Source of the DNA: Bellilinea sp034411135
GTDB taxonomy: Bacteria > Chloroflexota > Anaerolineae > Anaerolineales > Anaerolineaceae
Length of the DNA stretch: 64,000 bases
NCBI GenBank assembly: GCA_034411135.1
Contig: DAOUMN010000059.1
Span: 1-64,000 of the forward strand
Reading direction: 5' to 3'
Part shown: positions 25,891 to 34,773 of the stretch, one piece after another
Position numbering within the stretch: the stretch's first letter is position 1
Layout of the letters: each line of letters begins with the position of its first letter
Program-made: the position numbers and the translations under genes
Notes under the pieces: generated by a model
Database searches by the model: none
What the model was told of the DNA's origin: nothing
The model's input: only the letters and a program-made list of their open reading frames with translations

Positions 25891-25954
25891 ATCTCGCCTC
25901 CTTTACCCACTTCAAGCCGTTCAATGATTGCATTATACTGCCAGGTTAACGCCC

Positions 25955-25983
25955 TTGCCCACAGGACAAAACCCGGATAAGAT
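25955..25983 (+). promoter_or_regulatory. Candidate promoter of the hom-folP operon
   Basis: TTGCCC (25955-25960), 17-base spacer, TAAGAT (25978-25983), 36 bases before the hom start. On the opposite strand a perfect TATAAT (25937-25932) may serve the radical SAM gene. Confidence 0.5.
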
Positions 25984-26018
25984 AAATGTAAATCTTTTAA
26001 TTTTAACAGGGAGTCGCC

Positions 26019-27053
26019 ATGAGACAGGTATCGCTGGCATTGGTCGGTTTCGGAAATGTTGGTCAGGCATTTGCCCGATTGCTGCAAAACAAAGAGCGCC
26101 AGCTCGCCGAACAATTCAATCTGCAATTCATCGTTACCGGCATCATCACTGGCAGGCATGGCAGCGCGATCAGCTCCGGCGGGATCAATCTCAACCGCGC
26201 GTTGGAGACCATCAGCCGCGGGCAATCGCTGGATATCCTTTCTGAAATGCCTGCACCAAAAAACACGCTCGACTTCCTGTTCGCCTCTTCAGCAGAAGCC
26301 ATGCTCGAATCTTCCCCGGTCAACCACCACACCGGGCAGCCAGCTATCGATCACATCAAAGCCGCGCTCAACAAAGGGATGCACGCCATTACCGCTAACA
26401 AGGGACCAGTGGTGCACGCCTACCGCGAGCTGACCGAAATGGCTGCCATGCGCGGCAAGCGCTTCCTGTTCGAATCAGCCGTGATGGATGGCGCGCCGAT
26501 TTTCTCGCTCTTTCGCGGTCCGCTGCCTTGCATCGAGGTGGAGGGCTTTCAGGGCATTCTCAACTCCTGCACCAATTTCATTCTCGGACTTATGGAATCG
26601 GGCAAGGATTTAGACCAGGCAGTGCACGAAGCCCAATCTATTGGGATTGCCGAGACGGACCCCTCGGCAGACATCGACGGTTGGGATGCCGCCATCAAGG
26701 TTGCCGCACTCTCAACGGTCATCCTTGGCGTACCACTCACGCCGCAGCAGGTCGAGCGCAGCGGCATTCGCGAGATTACACCGCAAATGATTGCCGAGGC
26801 GCAGCAAACCGGCGAACGATGGAAATTGGTTTGCACTGCTCGCCGGCGCGGCAAAGAATTGCTCGAAGCCTCGGTTACGCCGCGCCGCATATCTGCCGGT
26901 AGCCCGCTGTTTGCGATCAACGGCACCAGTTCGTACGTCGAGTTCAAGTCGGATGTCCTTCCTGGGCTGGGCATTGTTGAATCTGATCCGGGACCCGATA
27001 CCACCGCCTACGGCATGCTGGCGGACTTGCTTAACGCATTACGCGGGCAATGA
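26019..27053 (+). CDS. hom: Homoserine dehydrogenase
   Basis: 344 residues without an ACT domain, so probably not feedback-regulated by threonine through that route. It reduces aspartate semialdehyde to homoserine for threonine and methionine synthesis. The Rossmann motif is VGFGNVGQAFARLL; the catalytic region shows ITANKGPVVHAYRELTEM, FESAVMDGAPIFSL, GFQGILNSCTNFIL, and the Asp/Lys pair in DPSADIDGWDAAIKVAAL. AGGGAGT precedes the ATG. First gene of a tightly coupled operon; its stop overlaps the next start by four bases. Confidence 0.93.
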   Translation: MRQVSLALVGFGNVGQAFARLLQNKERQLAEQFNLQFIVTGIITGRHGSAISSGGINLNRALETISRGQSLDILSEMPAPKNTLDFLFASSAEAMLESSPVNHHTGQPAIDHIKAALNKGMHAITANKGPVVHAYRELTEMAAMRGKRFLFESAVMDGAPIFSLFRGPLPCIEVEGFQGILNSCTNFILGLMESGKDLDQAVHEAQSIGIAETDPSADIDGWDAAIKVAALSTVILGVPLTPQQVERSGIREITPQMIAEAQQTGERWKLVCTARRRGKELLEASVTPRRISAGSPLFAINGTSSYVEFKSDVLPGLGIVESDPGPDTTAYGMLADLLNALRGQ

Positions 27054-27697
27054 GCGCAGAAGCCTACTGGTTCACGTCTGCCACTTTTGACCCTCAGGAC
27101 GGCTTAAGCGCAGCGCTCAAGTCAAGTTCCATCCAATCGGTCTGGATCGATGAAATTCACTGGTTATTGCCCGATCCACTCTCACAACCGCAGCACCAAC
27201 CGCCGCCGGGCATCTTTTTCTGGCATTCAACCGCCCATCCGCACCGCATCCTGCACTTCATAATCAGCGATTTACTCAGCAGCAGCCGTGAGTCCGTGCT
27301 GATCGTCGAATCCGAGAGCGAGAACCTGGCTCGCTTTGCCCTGCTGGGCAGCACGCAAACTGTTGGGCGCTATAACCTGCCACCTCATTTCCGCCTGGCA
27401 GGACTGCCCGCGCCCAATGCCACCGGCTGGAATGCCACCCTGCTCAGCTGGCGCAGCCGGCTAGAACTACGCCTGGGTGTAGAAAGCCCGCCTCTGTGGC
27501 TATCCGTGCCGCCTGCAGCCGAGAGTGTCGCCGCGCAAATGTTCCCTGACACGCGTCGTATTTCCGTGGAAGCCGGCGGGGGAATTTTATACCGGCTGGA
27601 TGTTTTGCTGTCCACACTCCGTAACCAGCCTGCCGGTTGGGGGTTATGGATCGAAGACAGCCTGCCTGCGCTGGCAACCTGGATCGAAAAGATATGA
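27050..27697 (+). CDS. Unknown protein coupled between hom and folK
   Basis: 215 residues, starting inside the hom stop (ATGA) and ending inside the folK start (ATGA), so translation is coupled on both sides. No membrane helix and no signal peptide. It is rich in Trp/His/Pro early (IDEIHWLLPDPLSQPQHQPP) and has short hydrophobic strands (RILHFIISDLL, ESVLIVESES) like an alpha/beta protein; parts recall the non-catalytic half of thiolase-fold enzymes, but the match is too weak to name. Its fixed place suggests a role linked to amino-acid or folate synthesis; that is inference only. Confidence 0.6.
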   Translation: MSAEAYWFTSATFDPQDGLSAALKSSSIQSVWIDEIHWLLPDPLSQPQHQPPPGIFFWHSTAHPHRILHFIISDLLSSSRESVLIVESESENLARFALLGSTQTVGRYNLPPHFRLAGLPAPNATGWNATLLSWRSRLELRLGVESPPLWLSVPPAAESVAAQMFPDTRRISVEAGGGILYRLDVLLSTLRNQPAGWGLWIEDSLPALATWIEKI

Positions 27698-28404
27698 GTT
27701 TGAATCGTACCTATATTGCCCTGGGCAGCAACCTGGGCGAACGGCTGGACAATCTGCGCCAGGCGCTTCACCACCTGCCGCCTGCTGTGCAGCCTCTGCG
27801 CGTTTCAACGGTGTACGAAACGCCGCCGTGGGGCATCACCGATCAACCGCGCTTCCTCAACATGGTTGTCGAGGCGCTCACCTGGCTGGAGCCAATACCC
27901 CTGCTCGACTATCTCAAACACATCGAGCAGCGCATGGGCAGAGTCGTAGCTGCCCGTTATGGTCCGCGCCTGATTGATCTCGATATCCTCTTTTACGCAG
28001 ACATCATCTACACAGCCGACCCGCTGCACATCCCGCACCCGCGCCTGGCAGAACGTGCCTTCGTTTTACTGCCATTGCAAGACCTGGCTGCGGATAAAAT
28101 TCATCCCGCTTTGGACAAATCTGTGACTGAATTGCTAGCCCCTTTGGATTTAAGCGGGATCATCCCCTACCCTGTCCCGGGGGGATACGATCTACTCCCC
28201 CCCGGCGGCTGGCTAACCTTGCCCGATGACTTGCGCGCTGCGCTGCAAGACAATTCCCAAGCCGCAACCGCCTTTTTGTGCCTGCCGCCTTCTCACCAAA
28301 GAGAATATCTGAACTTTATCCAAGAAGCGCGTAAAGTCGAAACCCGCCGCAAGCGTATCGAAAAAACCCTTTCCATGCTTTCTGCCAGGGAGAGGACCCT
28401 GTGA
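27694..28404 (+). CDS. folK: FolK pyrophosphokinase fused to a YdeI/OmdA-type C-terminal domain
   Basis: 236 residues, some 75 longer than ordinary FolK. Residues 1-150 are 6-hydroxymethyl-7,8-dihydropterin pyrophosphokinase (YIALGSNLGERLDNLRQAL, YETPPWGITDQPRFLNMVV, GPRLIDLDILFY, HPRLAERAFVLLPL), which makes the pterin diphosphate used by FolP. Residues from about 168 match the YdeI/OmpD-associated (OmdA) domain: LPDDLRAAL, then LPPSHQREYLNFIQEARK and ETRRKRIEKTLSML. The start at 27694 overlaps the previous stop; an upstream in-frame start is inside that gene. folP follows with a GTGA overlap. The role of the added domain is unknown. Confidence 0.9.
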   Translation: MSLNRTYIALGSNLGERLDNLRQALHHLPPAVQPLRVSTVYETPPWGITDQPRFLNMVVEALTWLEPIPLLDYLKHIEQRMGRVVAARYGPRLIDLDILFYADIIYTADPLHIPHPRLAERAFVLLPLQDLAADKIHPALDKSVTELLAPLDLSGIIPYPVPGGYDLLPPGGWLTLPDDLRAALQDNSQAATAFLCLPPSHQREYLNFIQEARKVETRRKRIEKTLSMLSARERTL

Positions 28405-29264
28405 ACCTTCCGGAATTTGGAAGACGCACTTATATCATGGGCATTCTCAATATCACCCCGGACAGTTTTTCTGGGGATGGATTGCTTCAGCGGCAGGACT
28501 CGCTGGAAGCTGCCCGTCAGCAGGCACTCGAATTCGCCGCTGCCGGTGCGGATATCCTCGACATTGGCGGCGAGAGCACTCGCCCCGGCGCGCAACCGGT
28601 CGACGTTAATGAGGAGATGGCACGCGTACTGCCAGTGATTGAAATGCTGGCTCGCCTCAATCTGGATGTGATCCTTTCGATTGACACCTATAAAGCCGAG
28701 GTCGCGGAAGCCGCCCTGGATGCTGGTGCACACTGGATCAACGACGTGTGGGCGCTGCGCGCCGACCCATCTTTGGCTCAGGTAGCGGCACGGCACGGCT
28801 GTCCTTTAGTACTGATGCACAATCGCTCCAAGCCAGCCAACGCCAGCCTGGAAGAACGCCTGGGCGGGCGCTACGTGGGCATGCAGTATGCCGATCTTAT
28901 TGCGGACATCCGCCGCGAGGTGATGGAAAGCGTGGCGCTCGCCCGCCGGGCAGGTGTCTCAGATCAACAAATCATTCTCGACCCTGGCATCGGTTTTGGT
29001 AAAACAGTCGAGCAAAACCTGGAAATCCTGCGTCGCCTGGACGAGATAAAAGCTCTTGGCTTCCCGCTTTTATTGGGCGTATCACGCAAATCGTTCATCG
29101 GCTATACACTCGACCTGCCGCCCGATCAACGCCTGGAAGGTAGCCTGGCTGCCGCCGTGATTGGCATTACCCACGGTGCGGATATTTTACGCGTTCACGA
29201 TGTACCAGCCATGGTGCGTGCCGCACGCATGGCAGATGCAATCGTCCGCCGGGAATCCGATTAA
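28401..29264 (+). CDS. folP: Dihydropteroate synthase
   Basis: 287 residues starting with GTG overlapping the folK stop. It condenses p-aminobenzoate with the pterin diphosphate made by FolK, the sulfonamide target. DHPS signatures are intact: MGILNITPDSFSGDG, DILDIGGESTRPGAQPV, LSIDTYKAEVAEAAL, INDVWALR, ILDPGIGFGKT and LLGVSRKSFIG. The protein is full length. A hairpin terminator follows within 40 bases, so this is the last gene of the hom-unknown-folK-folP operon. Confidence 0.95.
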   Translation: MNLPEFGRRTYIMGILNITPDSFSGDGLLQRQDSLEAARQQALEFAAAGADILDIGGESTRPGAQPVDVNEEMARVLPVIEMLARLNLDVILSIDTYKAEVAEAALDAGAHWINDVWALRADPSLAQVAARHGCPLVLMHNRSKPANASLEERLGGRYVGMQYADLIADIRREVMESVALARRAGVSDQQIILDPGIGFGKTVEQNLEILRRLDEIKALGFPLLLGVSRKSFIGYTLDLPPDQRLEGSLAAAVIGITHGADILRVHDVPAMVRAARMADAIVRRESD

Positions 29265-29268
29265 ACAC

Positions 29269-29305
29269 CAATCCGCCCCCTGCGATCAGAGCAAGGGGCG
29301 GATTG
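29269..29305. terminator. Bidirectional hairpin between folP and the triple-repeat gene
   Basis: Arms CAATCCGCCCC (29269-29279) and GGGGCGGATTG (29295-29305), 11 bp, with an inner TGC/GCA pairing in the loop. T-runs on either side are short (AAAA after it on plus, TGTTTAA on minus). It lies between convergent genes. Confidence 0.65.
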
Positions 29306-29319
29306 AAAACCAGAACTTT

Positions 29320-30372
29320 CTAGGGATACGTATTGTTCCAGAACCAGTTGAAGGCGTAAAATCCCTGCGGGCTGTCCATGCGGATGGCAATGCGGTCTTT
29401 TCCTTTCAAGCCGCTGGGAATGTCAAAGGTAGCTTCGAAACTGCCGCCGTTGCCGGTTTCTTTCGTCCCGACCACCTCGCCGCCAACACCCTTGGTGCCG
29501 TAAGCACCCATGCGCACTGTAAAAGTCTGATCAGCGGGGAAGTTGCTGCCCTTGATGGTTACTTTGCTATCCTTAACCACAGCCTGAATACTGAATGTGG
29601 GATAGCCTTTGTAGCCGGGCGTGCCGCTGGGTGGCGGGGTCGTGCCACTGCCGGTGGTGTTGTAGAACCAGTCGTAGGCAAAGTAGCCGCCGGATGATTC
29701 CAGGCGAATTGCGATGCGATCCTTCCCCTTCAAATTGTCTGGGATCTTGTAGGTGACCTCAAAACTACCGCCGCTGCCCGATTCAGTCGTGCCGACCACC
29801 GTACCGTTGACACCCTTGGTACCGTAATCACCCATTCGCGCGGTGAAGGTCTTGTTAGCTGGGAAGTCCTGGGTCTTGATCTTGACTTCGTTATCCTTGG
29901 TCACCGAGACGATGCTGATGGTCGGGATTTTGCCAGCCGGGGGTTTGGGCGGCGTTCCGCCGCTGTCGCTGCCGGATGGATCATTGGTGAACCAATCGTA
30001 AGCGAAGTAGCCGCCAGGGCTTTCGATCCGGATGGCAATCAATTTCAACCCCTTCAGCGAGGCTGGAATGTCAAAAGTGACCTTCTTCGTTCCGCCTTTC
30101 TCTGAGTCGAACTTGCCAACCACCTCGCCGCCAACGCCTTTGGTGCCAATCTTGTTCATCTTTACCGTGAAGGTCTGGTTGGGAGGCAGGTTCTTGACCT
30201 CGATCGTAACCGACTGATCCTTCTTTACCTCGACAATGCTGGTGGTGGGATAGCCGGAATACGCCTGCGCACTGGCAAGCGGAGCAGCCAGCATAAGTAC
30301 CGCGATCACCAGTCCGGTGATTCCCAGCCGCAAGGCTGCTGAGATGCTCTTGAAATTCGATGAAGCACTCAT
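29320..30372 (-). CDS. Secreted protein of three 90-residue repeats
   Basis: 350 residues. The start at 30372 has AGGAGGA 8 bases upstream; a longer frame runs through the promoter. A signal peptide (LGITGLVIAVLMLAAPLASAQA) is followed by three repeats of 90 residues each at about 41-130, 149-238 and 257-346, joined by Gly/Pro/Ser linkers. Each repeat has a beta-sandwich-like rhythm: P-T-x-S-I-x-x-V, DQTFTVRM or a variant, GTKGVxGxVVG, KGKDRIAIR and ending FAYDWFxN. Released to the outside or cell surface. No family name is certain; the repeats probably form adhesive or binding modules. Confidence 0.78.
   Translation of the reverse strand: MSASSNFKSISAALRLGITGLVIAVLMLAAPLASAQAYSGYPTTSIVEVKKDQSVTIEVKNLPPNQTFTVKMNKIGTKGVGGEVVGKFDSEKGGTKKVTFDIPASLKGLKLIAIRIESPGGYFAYDWFTNDPSGSDSGGTPPKPPAGKIPTISIVSVTKDNEVKIKTQDFPANKTFTARMGDYGTKGVNGTVVGTTESGSGGSFEVTYKIPDNLKGKDRIAIRLESSGGYFAYDWFYNTTGSGTTPPPSGTPGYKGYPTFSIQAVVKDSKVTIKGSNFPADQTFTVRMGAYGTKGVGGEVVGTKETGNGGSFEATFDIPSGLKGKDRIAIRMDSPQGFYAFNWFWNNTYP
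29335..30252 (-). repeat. Three tandem coding repeats of 270 bp
   Basis: Repeat units at 30252-29983, 29928-29659 and 29604-29335, each exactly 270 bp (90 codons) with 54-bp linkers between units. The spacing is identical (324 bp period), which points to past in-frame duplication followed by divergence; the outer copies differ enough that the DNA is no longer near-identical. Confidence 0.8.
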
Positions 30373-30414
30373 GGAGATGTCCTCCTCATGAAAAACATAA
30401 AAATTGACAAAATC

Positions 30415-30443
30415 AGTATAGCAAATGATGCTATACGAAACAA
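30415..30443 (-). promoter_or_regulatory. Promoter with operator palindrome for the triple-repeat gene
   Basis: Minus strand TTGTTT (30443-30438), 17-base spacer, TATACT (30420-30415). The spacer and -10 are covered by an inverted repeat GTATAGCA-N5-TGCTATAC (30436-30416), the position expected of a repressor site that blocks RNA polymerase. Confidence 0.6.
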
Positions 30444-30517
30444 TAGTCATAATTGTATACGCTGATCACCCCAAAAAGTTCCCGCACAGTGGCAAATTCG
30501 TGCAGAAATGTGCGTTG

Positions 30518-31678
30518 TTAGTCAGGATTGCTGAATACCAGCACCTGTATATTGAGATTGGTTGCCAGCGGAATCGTGCTACCATTCGGTCGGTGAATCT
30601 GCCCCAGTGTGGTTGCGCCAAGCAGCGGCAGCCCCGCAAGATGCGCTTCCACTGTCCGGAATACAGCCGCCGGTCGGGTCTCAAATAGAATCTGCCAGCC
30701 TTGGTCCATCAATACCAGCGCCAGCGCATTTTTGCCCGTTCCGGCAGTGGTACGCGCCGCCTGGGCAGCACGGTGAGCGGCTTCCAGACAGGCATCCGGG
30801 TCGGCAGCCATCAGCCGCACCAGTTCGCCTTCCGCCAGGTTCAGGTTTAAGCGTAGCGCACCGTCCCGTTCCACCGCCAATGGCGCTGCCAGCATAAATT
30901 CACCCGATTGCGTATCGCGCACACCCAACGGGTACAGGCGCAGCAATTCAGCCAAGGGGGGGATCGTCCAGTCGTGCATAGAATAACCTAGTACCTGCGC
31001 CAAACGCTGCGCGGCGGGCATACCGTCCACTTCATGCAGCCAGAAATCGCGGCTGCGGGTAATGCGTAGATGAACGCCACTGTCTTTCCAGCCGTGTGCC
31101 GTGCCCACTCCCACCCGCAATCCGCTGCCCAACCACAGGGCAGAAAGCCCACCGCCAGAGCAATACGTTTCCCCCACCACTCGCGGTAGGCTGTGTGGGT
31201 AACTACCGCCAGCCAAGAACCCAGCTGCCAGCAACGAGTTTTCTTCGAAAGCTGCCAGCATAGGCGAAGCATCGCCATCCACCCCGTCCAAACCAAGCAG
31301 AACGGCTTGCCATGCCGATGTGGGCTGGCGCTCCAGCCGGGCTTTAAGCTCCAACGCCGCACCTATCGAATCCTGCCCAAAATGACCGGTCCAGGTGCTC
31401 TCAATCGTCAACGTGCCGCCCAGCAGTCCAACCACTACACGACGATTTTCCTGCGCTGCGTAGCTGCATTGTGTAGTGGCACCCCAGAGCGGGATTTCAC
31501 CCAGCACGCTCAAGAGCCCCTGCATCACCTCACTGGCATCGTACCGCTCATAGAAGAACACCAGCGCCGCTCGCGGAGCAACCGCCCGCAAACCCTTGAG
31601 GGCTGCCTGAGCTGCCTGCTGCGCAGCCGCCCGCCCGTCCAATTCATTGCTGTACCCCACTGCACCGACCAGACTCAT
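30518..31678 (-). CDS. FIST domain sensory protein
   Basis: 386 residues consisting of FIST N and C domains, thought to sense small ligands such as amino acids in signal transduction. Typical marks: AVGYSNELDGRAAAQQAAQA start, LWGATTQCSYA, LLAAGFLAGGSYPHS, and in the C-terminal part ALALVLMDQGWQILFETRPA and LPLLGATTLGQI. No output domain is attached, so it likely acts with a partner. It is 27 bases downstream of the multi-GAF histidine kinase, in the same direction, and is the last gene of that operon. Confidence 0.88.
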   Translation of the reverse strand: MSLVGAVGYSNELDGRAAAQQAAQAALKGLRAVAPRAALVFFYERYDASEVMQGLLSVLGEIPLWGATTQCSYAAQENRRVVVGLLGGTLTIESTWTGHFGQDSIGAALELKARLERQPTSAWQAVLLGLDGVDGDASPMLAAFEENSLLAAGFLAGGSYPHSLPRVVGETYCSGGGLSALWLGSGLRVGVGTAHGWKDSGVHLRITRSRDFWLHEVDGMPAAQRLAQVLGYSMHDWTIPPLAELLRLYPLGVRDTQSGEFMLAAPLAVERDGALRLNLNLAEGELVRLMAADPDACLEAAHRAAQAARTTAGTGKNALALVLMDQGWQILFETRPAAVFRTVEAHLAGLPLLGATTLGQIHRPNGSTIPLATNLNIQVLVFSNPD

Positions 31679-31705
31679 CCTGTCTCCTTGATCAAACCGC
31701 TCAGC

Positions 31706-34700
31706 TTACTGCTCGGCAACCGGAATAGTGAAATGGAAAGTCGTTCCGCGGCGGTACTCACTCTCGAACCAGATCTGCCCGCCTTGCATTTCAACCAGGC
31801 TGCGAGTGATGTTCAAGCCCAGACCAGTGCCGGGTGCTTCGCGCGCCTTGGGATCCTCCGAGCGGAAGAATTTCTGGAAAATTTTAGGCTGATCTTCCGG
31901 CGCAATCCCTAACCCAGTATCCTGCACCCAAATATGCACCATTTCTGCCGGACCCTGATCATCCCACTCATTAGCAGAGCGGATCGCACCCACGCTGATC
32001 TTACCCCCGGATTCGGTGTACTTATGCGCGTTGCTGATCAGGTTGACCAGCACCTGCACCAGCCTTACCCGGTCAGCCCACAGCGGCGGCAGGTCTTCCG
32101 GCAGCGAAAGTGCCAGGGTCTGCCCCTTGTCTTCGATCTGTCGGCGGGTGGAACGCTCCACCTCTTGCACCACCTCCGCCAGGCGGATGGGGGCAAAATC
32201 CAGCCGCAGCCGGCCGGCTTCAATCTTGGATAGATCGTTGAGATCTGAAACCAGCGTGTTCATCCGGTCGATGTTGGAACGGATTACCGCCAGGAAATTT
32301 GCCTGTGCGTCATTGACCGGTCCCACTGCCCTGGCTGCCAGCAGTTCGGTATATCCCTTAATCGAGGTCATCGGGTTTTTAAGTTCATGCGCCACAAAGG
32401 ACACAAACTCGCTTTTTGCTACGTTGGCAGCTTCAATTGCGTTATACAATTGTGCATTAGCAATCGCGATCGCGGCATGGTCGCCCAGGCGCTGTAAAAA
32501 CTGCAGTGCATCGTCGCTGCACACTTCCGCTTTGCGGCTTTCCAACAGCAACAAACCAATGACCGTTTGCTCACGCTGGATCGGGATCAACACCTGGCTG
32601 TTGACTCCTGTGAGCAGTCCGGGCTGGCCCGGGTTGGGATAGATACGCACTGCACGCCTGGTGTCAATCACCGTTTGCAGCCCAATTTGACCGCCCGGAA
32701 TGGCACTTTCCGCAAAGTGAGTCAACTCATCGCCGTAACCCTGCGAAGCCACCAAGCGCACGCCTTCATCCAGCACCACCCCCACCAGACCCGCTTCGGC
32801 AGCCGACTGGCGCATTGCCCAATCGAGGGTTATGGTCATCGCCCGGCTTACATCCAGGCTGGTGTTTAATTCACGGTCAATGCGCTGCATGACAGATAAT
32901 TCCTCGACCTTAGCACTCAATGCCTGGTCGGTCAGCGTGTACAGGCGGGCGTTTTCGATTGCCACCGCCGCCTGGGAAGCAAACGCGCTGAGCAGTTCCT
33001 GATCATCCGGGTTGAAGTTCGAGCCGTCGTTGCGATTGACCACCTCGATCACGCCCATCACCGTGTCCTTGACAATCAACGGTACCACCAACAACGAGCG
33101 GGTGACAAACCCGGTGATCTTGTCCGGTTTGGAGAACCATTCTTTGGAGGAACGCACGTCATTGACGATGACCGGCTGACGTGTTTGAAAGGACTTCCCA
33201 ACCACCCCCTTGGTGGAAGGCATTCGCTGCCCTTCCAATTCGCTGGCAACCGGCCCGAGCACAACACGGAAAACCAGCTCGTCGTTCTGCTCGTCCAACA
33301 TCAACAGGCTGCCCGCTTCGCAGTTGAGAATCTCCACCGCACTGCGCAGGATGTTCTTAAGCAATAGATCTGGGTCGAGTGTGGAAGTCAACTGGCGGGT
33401 GACCTCATTCAGCGTTTTCAGCTGGTGAGCGCGGCGTTCGCTTTCCGCCAGCAGGCGCGCTTTGACAATCCCGCCTGCCGCCTGGTCTGCCAGCGCCTGT
33501 AATATGCGCAATTGCTCGCTGGTAAAGCGCACCGCGGCATCCGTTCGCGCTAGGGTGATCAAACCAATCGGCTCCGCCCCGGCATTGAGCGGAGCTGCCA
33601 TCCAGGCAAAGACAGCTTCGCTCAGTGGCAACAAGCCACGTTGGCGCGACTCGCGTCCATAATCATCGGTCAGCATGCCACGCCCTTCAGCCACCACTTC
33701 CACTTCAAGACTGCGTTCAACTGGCAGGTATACATTTTCCTGTTCACTATCTCGCTCGTCATCGTGAATGTAAAACACCTGCACCAGTCCGTCCCCCTGG
33801 GGCGATTGAAGAATCAGGCGAAATTCATCTGCCGCGATAACCTGGGTGATCTGCGCGTAGATCAACTCGTAGATATCATCCAGATTGAGGGTAACATTGA
33901 CTCCCTGAGCAATGCGGGTCAGTACGTTCATTTCGCGCACCCGGTTTTCCATGTCGGCGATCATCTGAGTGCGTTCCAACGCCAGCCCAGCCTGGCTGCC
34001 CAATCGCCCAACTCGTTCCAAGGCTTCGTCCGGGTAAGCCCTTTCTGGCAGTTCGTCCAGTGCCAGCCAGCCCAATAGCCGCTGGCTACCCTGTATGGGA
34101 ATGAAAAGGTGTGCATTGAGCAAACCCAGGCGCAATTGTTCGCTGCCCAATTCCGCCGGAGGCGGGCTGCCAGCAGGGATACGCAAAGGAGCAGTACGGG
34201 TCGCCAGCAGGCTAACCAGCGGACTGCTGGCAAGAAAGATCAGGTCACTGGTGGTGCGCCCGCTTTCATCAGCCGTTGCCTGGTAGGCATCGCTGAACGA
34301 ATCATACAAAAAAACGTGGAAATGGTCGGTCTGCAAGACAGCGCGCACCTGTTCACGCAGCACGCGCAGCACCTCGCGGTTGTCCAGTGATCGGCTGAGG
34401 GCAGTCATCTCCGCGTCCAAGCCATATTCCGCAGCCATGGGTTGCTGAGGATTGTTCGGGCGGCGGAAACCCGCCTCCAATCGTTCACGCAGCGGGAAGA
34501 ACGCCAGCGCCAGCAGGAAGAAGATCAACCCGCTCACCCAGGGAGCATCAATCTGAAAACCACGCTGAAAAAGTAGAGTCAAACCGCTGACGATCAGCGC
34601 ATACCCGCCCGTCACCAAGACACCCAGCAATAAAACGGAAAGTCCACCTGGTAACATGCCGCGCTGTTTTGCGGTTCGCGGCAGCCAATTCAAACGGCGG

Positions 34701-34735
34701 GGAGCAATGGGAAGGTTTTTTGGGCTCGGGTTCAT
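31706..34735 (-). CDS. Multi-GAF membrane histidine kinase
   Basis: 1009 residues. A basic N-terminus and two or three membrane helices (about 29-85) are followed by a chain of about four GAF domains (roughly 110-770, with repeats of the LLVVPLIVKDTVMGVIEVVN type), then a HisKA dimerisation domain with the phospho-His in FVAHELKNPMTSIKGYTELL (about residue 780), and an ATPase domain with NLISNAHKYTES, VQDTGLGIAPEDQ and GTGLGLNIT. All catalytic boxes are intact. No response regulator is adjacent. It is the middle gene of a NusG-like/kinase/FIST operon. Confidence 0.92.
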   Translation of the reverse strand: MNPSPKNLPIAPRRLNWLPRTAKQRGMLPGGLSVLLLGVLVTGGYALIVSGLTLLFQRGFQIDAPWVSGLIFFLLALAFFPLRERLEAGFRRPNNPQQPMAAEYGLDAEMTALSRSLDNREVLRVLREQVRAVLQTDHFHVFLYDSFSDAYQATADESGRTTSDLIFLASSPLVSLLATRTAPLRIPAGSPPPAELGSEQLRLGLLNAHLFIPIQGSQRLLGWLALDELPERAYPDEALERVGRLGSQAGLALERTQMIADMENRVREMNVLTRIAQGVNVTLNLDDIYELIYAQITQVIAADEFRLILQSPQGDGLVQVFYIHDDERDSEQENVYLPVERSLEVEVVAEGRGMLTDDYGRESRQRGLLPLSEAVFAWMAAPLNAGAEPIGLITLARTDAAVRFTSEQLRILQALADQAAGGIVKARLLAESERRAHQLKTLNEVTRQLTSTLDPDLLLKNILRSAVEILNCEAGSLLMLDEQNDELVFRVVLGPVASELEGQRMPSTKGVVGKSFQTRQPVIVNDVRSSKEWFSKPDKITGFVTRSLLVVPLIVKDTVMGVIEVVNRNDGSNFNPDDQELLSAFASQAAVAIENARLYTLTDQALSAKVEELSVMQRIDRELNTSLDVSRAMTITLDWAMRQSAAEAGLVGVVLDEGVRLVASQGYGDELTHFAESAIPGGQIGLQTVIDTRRAVRIYPNPGQPGLLTGVNSQVLIPIQREQTVIGLLLLESRKAEVCSDDALQFLQRLGDHAAIAIANAQLYNAIEAANVAKSEFVSFVAHELKNPMTSIKGYTELLAARAVGPVNDAQANFLAVIRSNIDRMNTLVSDLNDLSKIEAGRLRLDFAPIRLAEVVQEVERSTRRQIEDKGQTLALSLPEDLPPLWADRVRLVQVLVNLISNAHKYTESGGKISVGAIRSANEWDDQGPAEMVHIWVQDTGLGIAPEDQPKIFQKFFRSEDPKAREAPGTGLGLNITRSLVEMQGGQIWFESEYRRGTTFHFTIPVAEQ

Positions 34736-34773
34736 GGATGATCCATCCGTAAGCCGGCGCGGACGCGCGGCGG

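Noticed and set aside
25932..25937. Perfect TATAAT on the minus strand before the radical SAM gene
   Set aside because: No -35 at any usable spacing and not an extended -10; kept only as a note to the opposite promoter.
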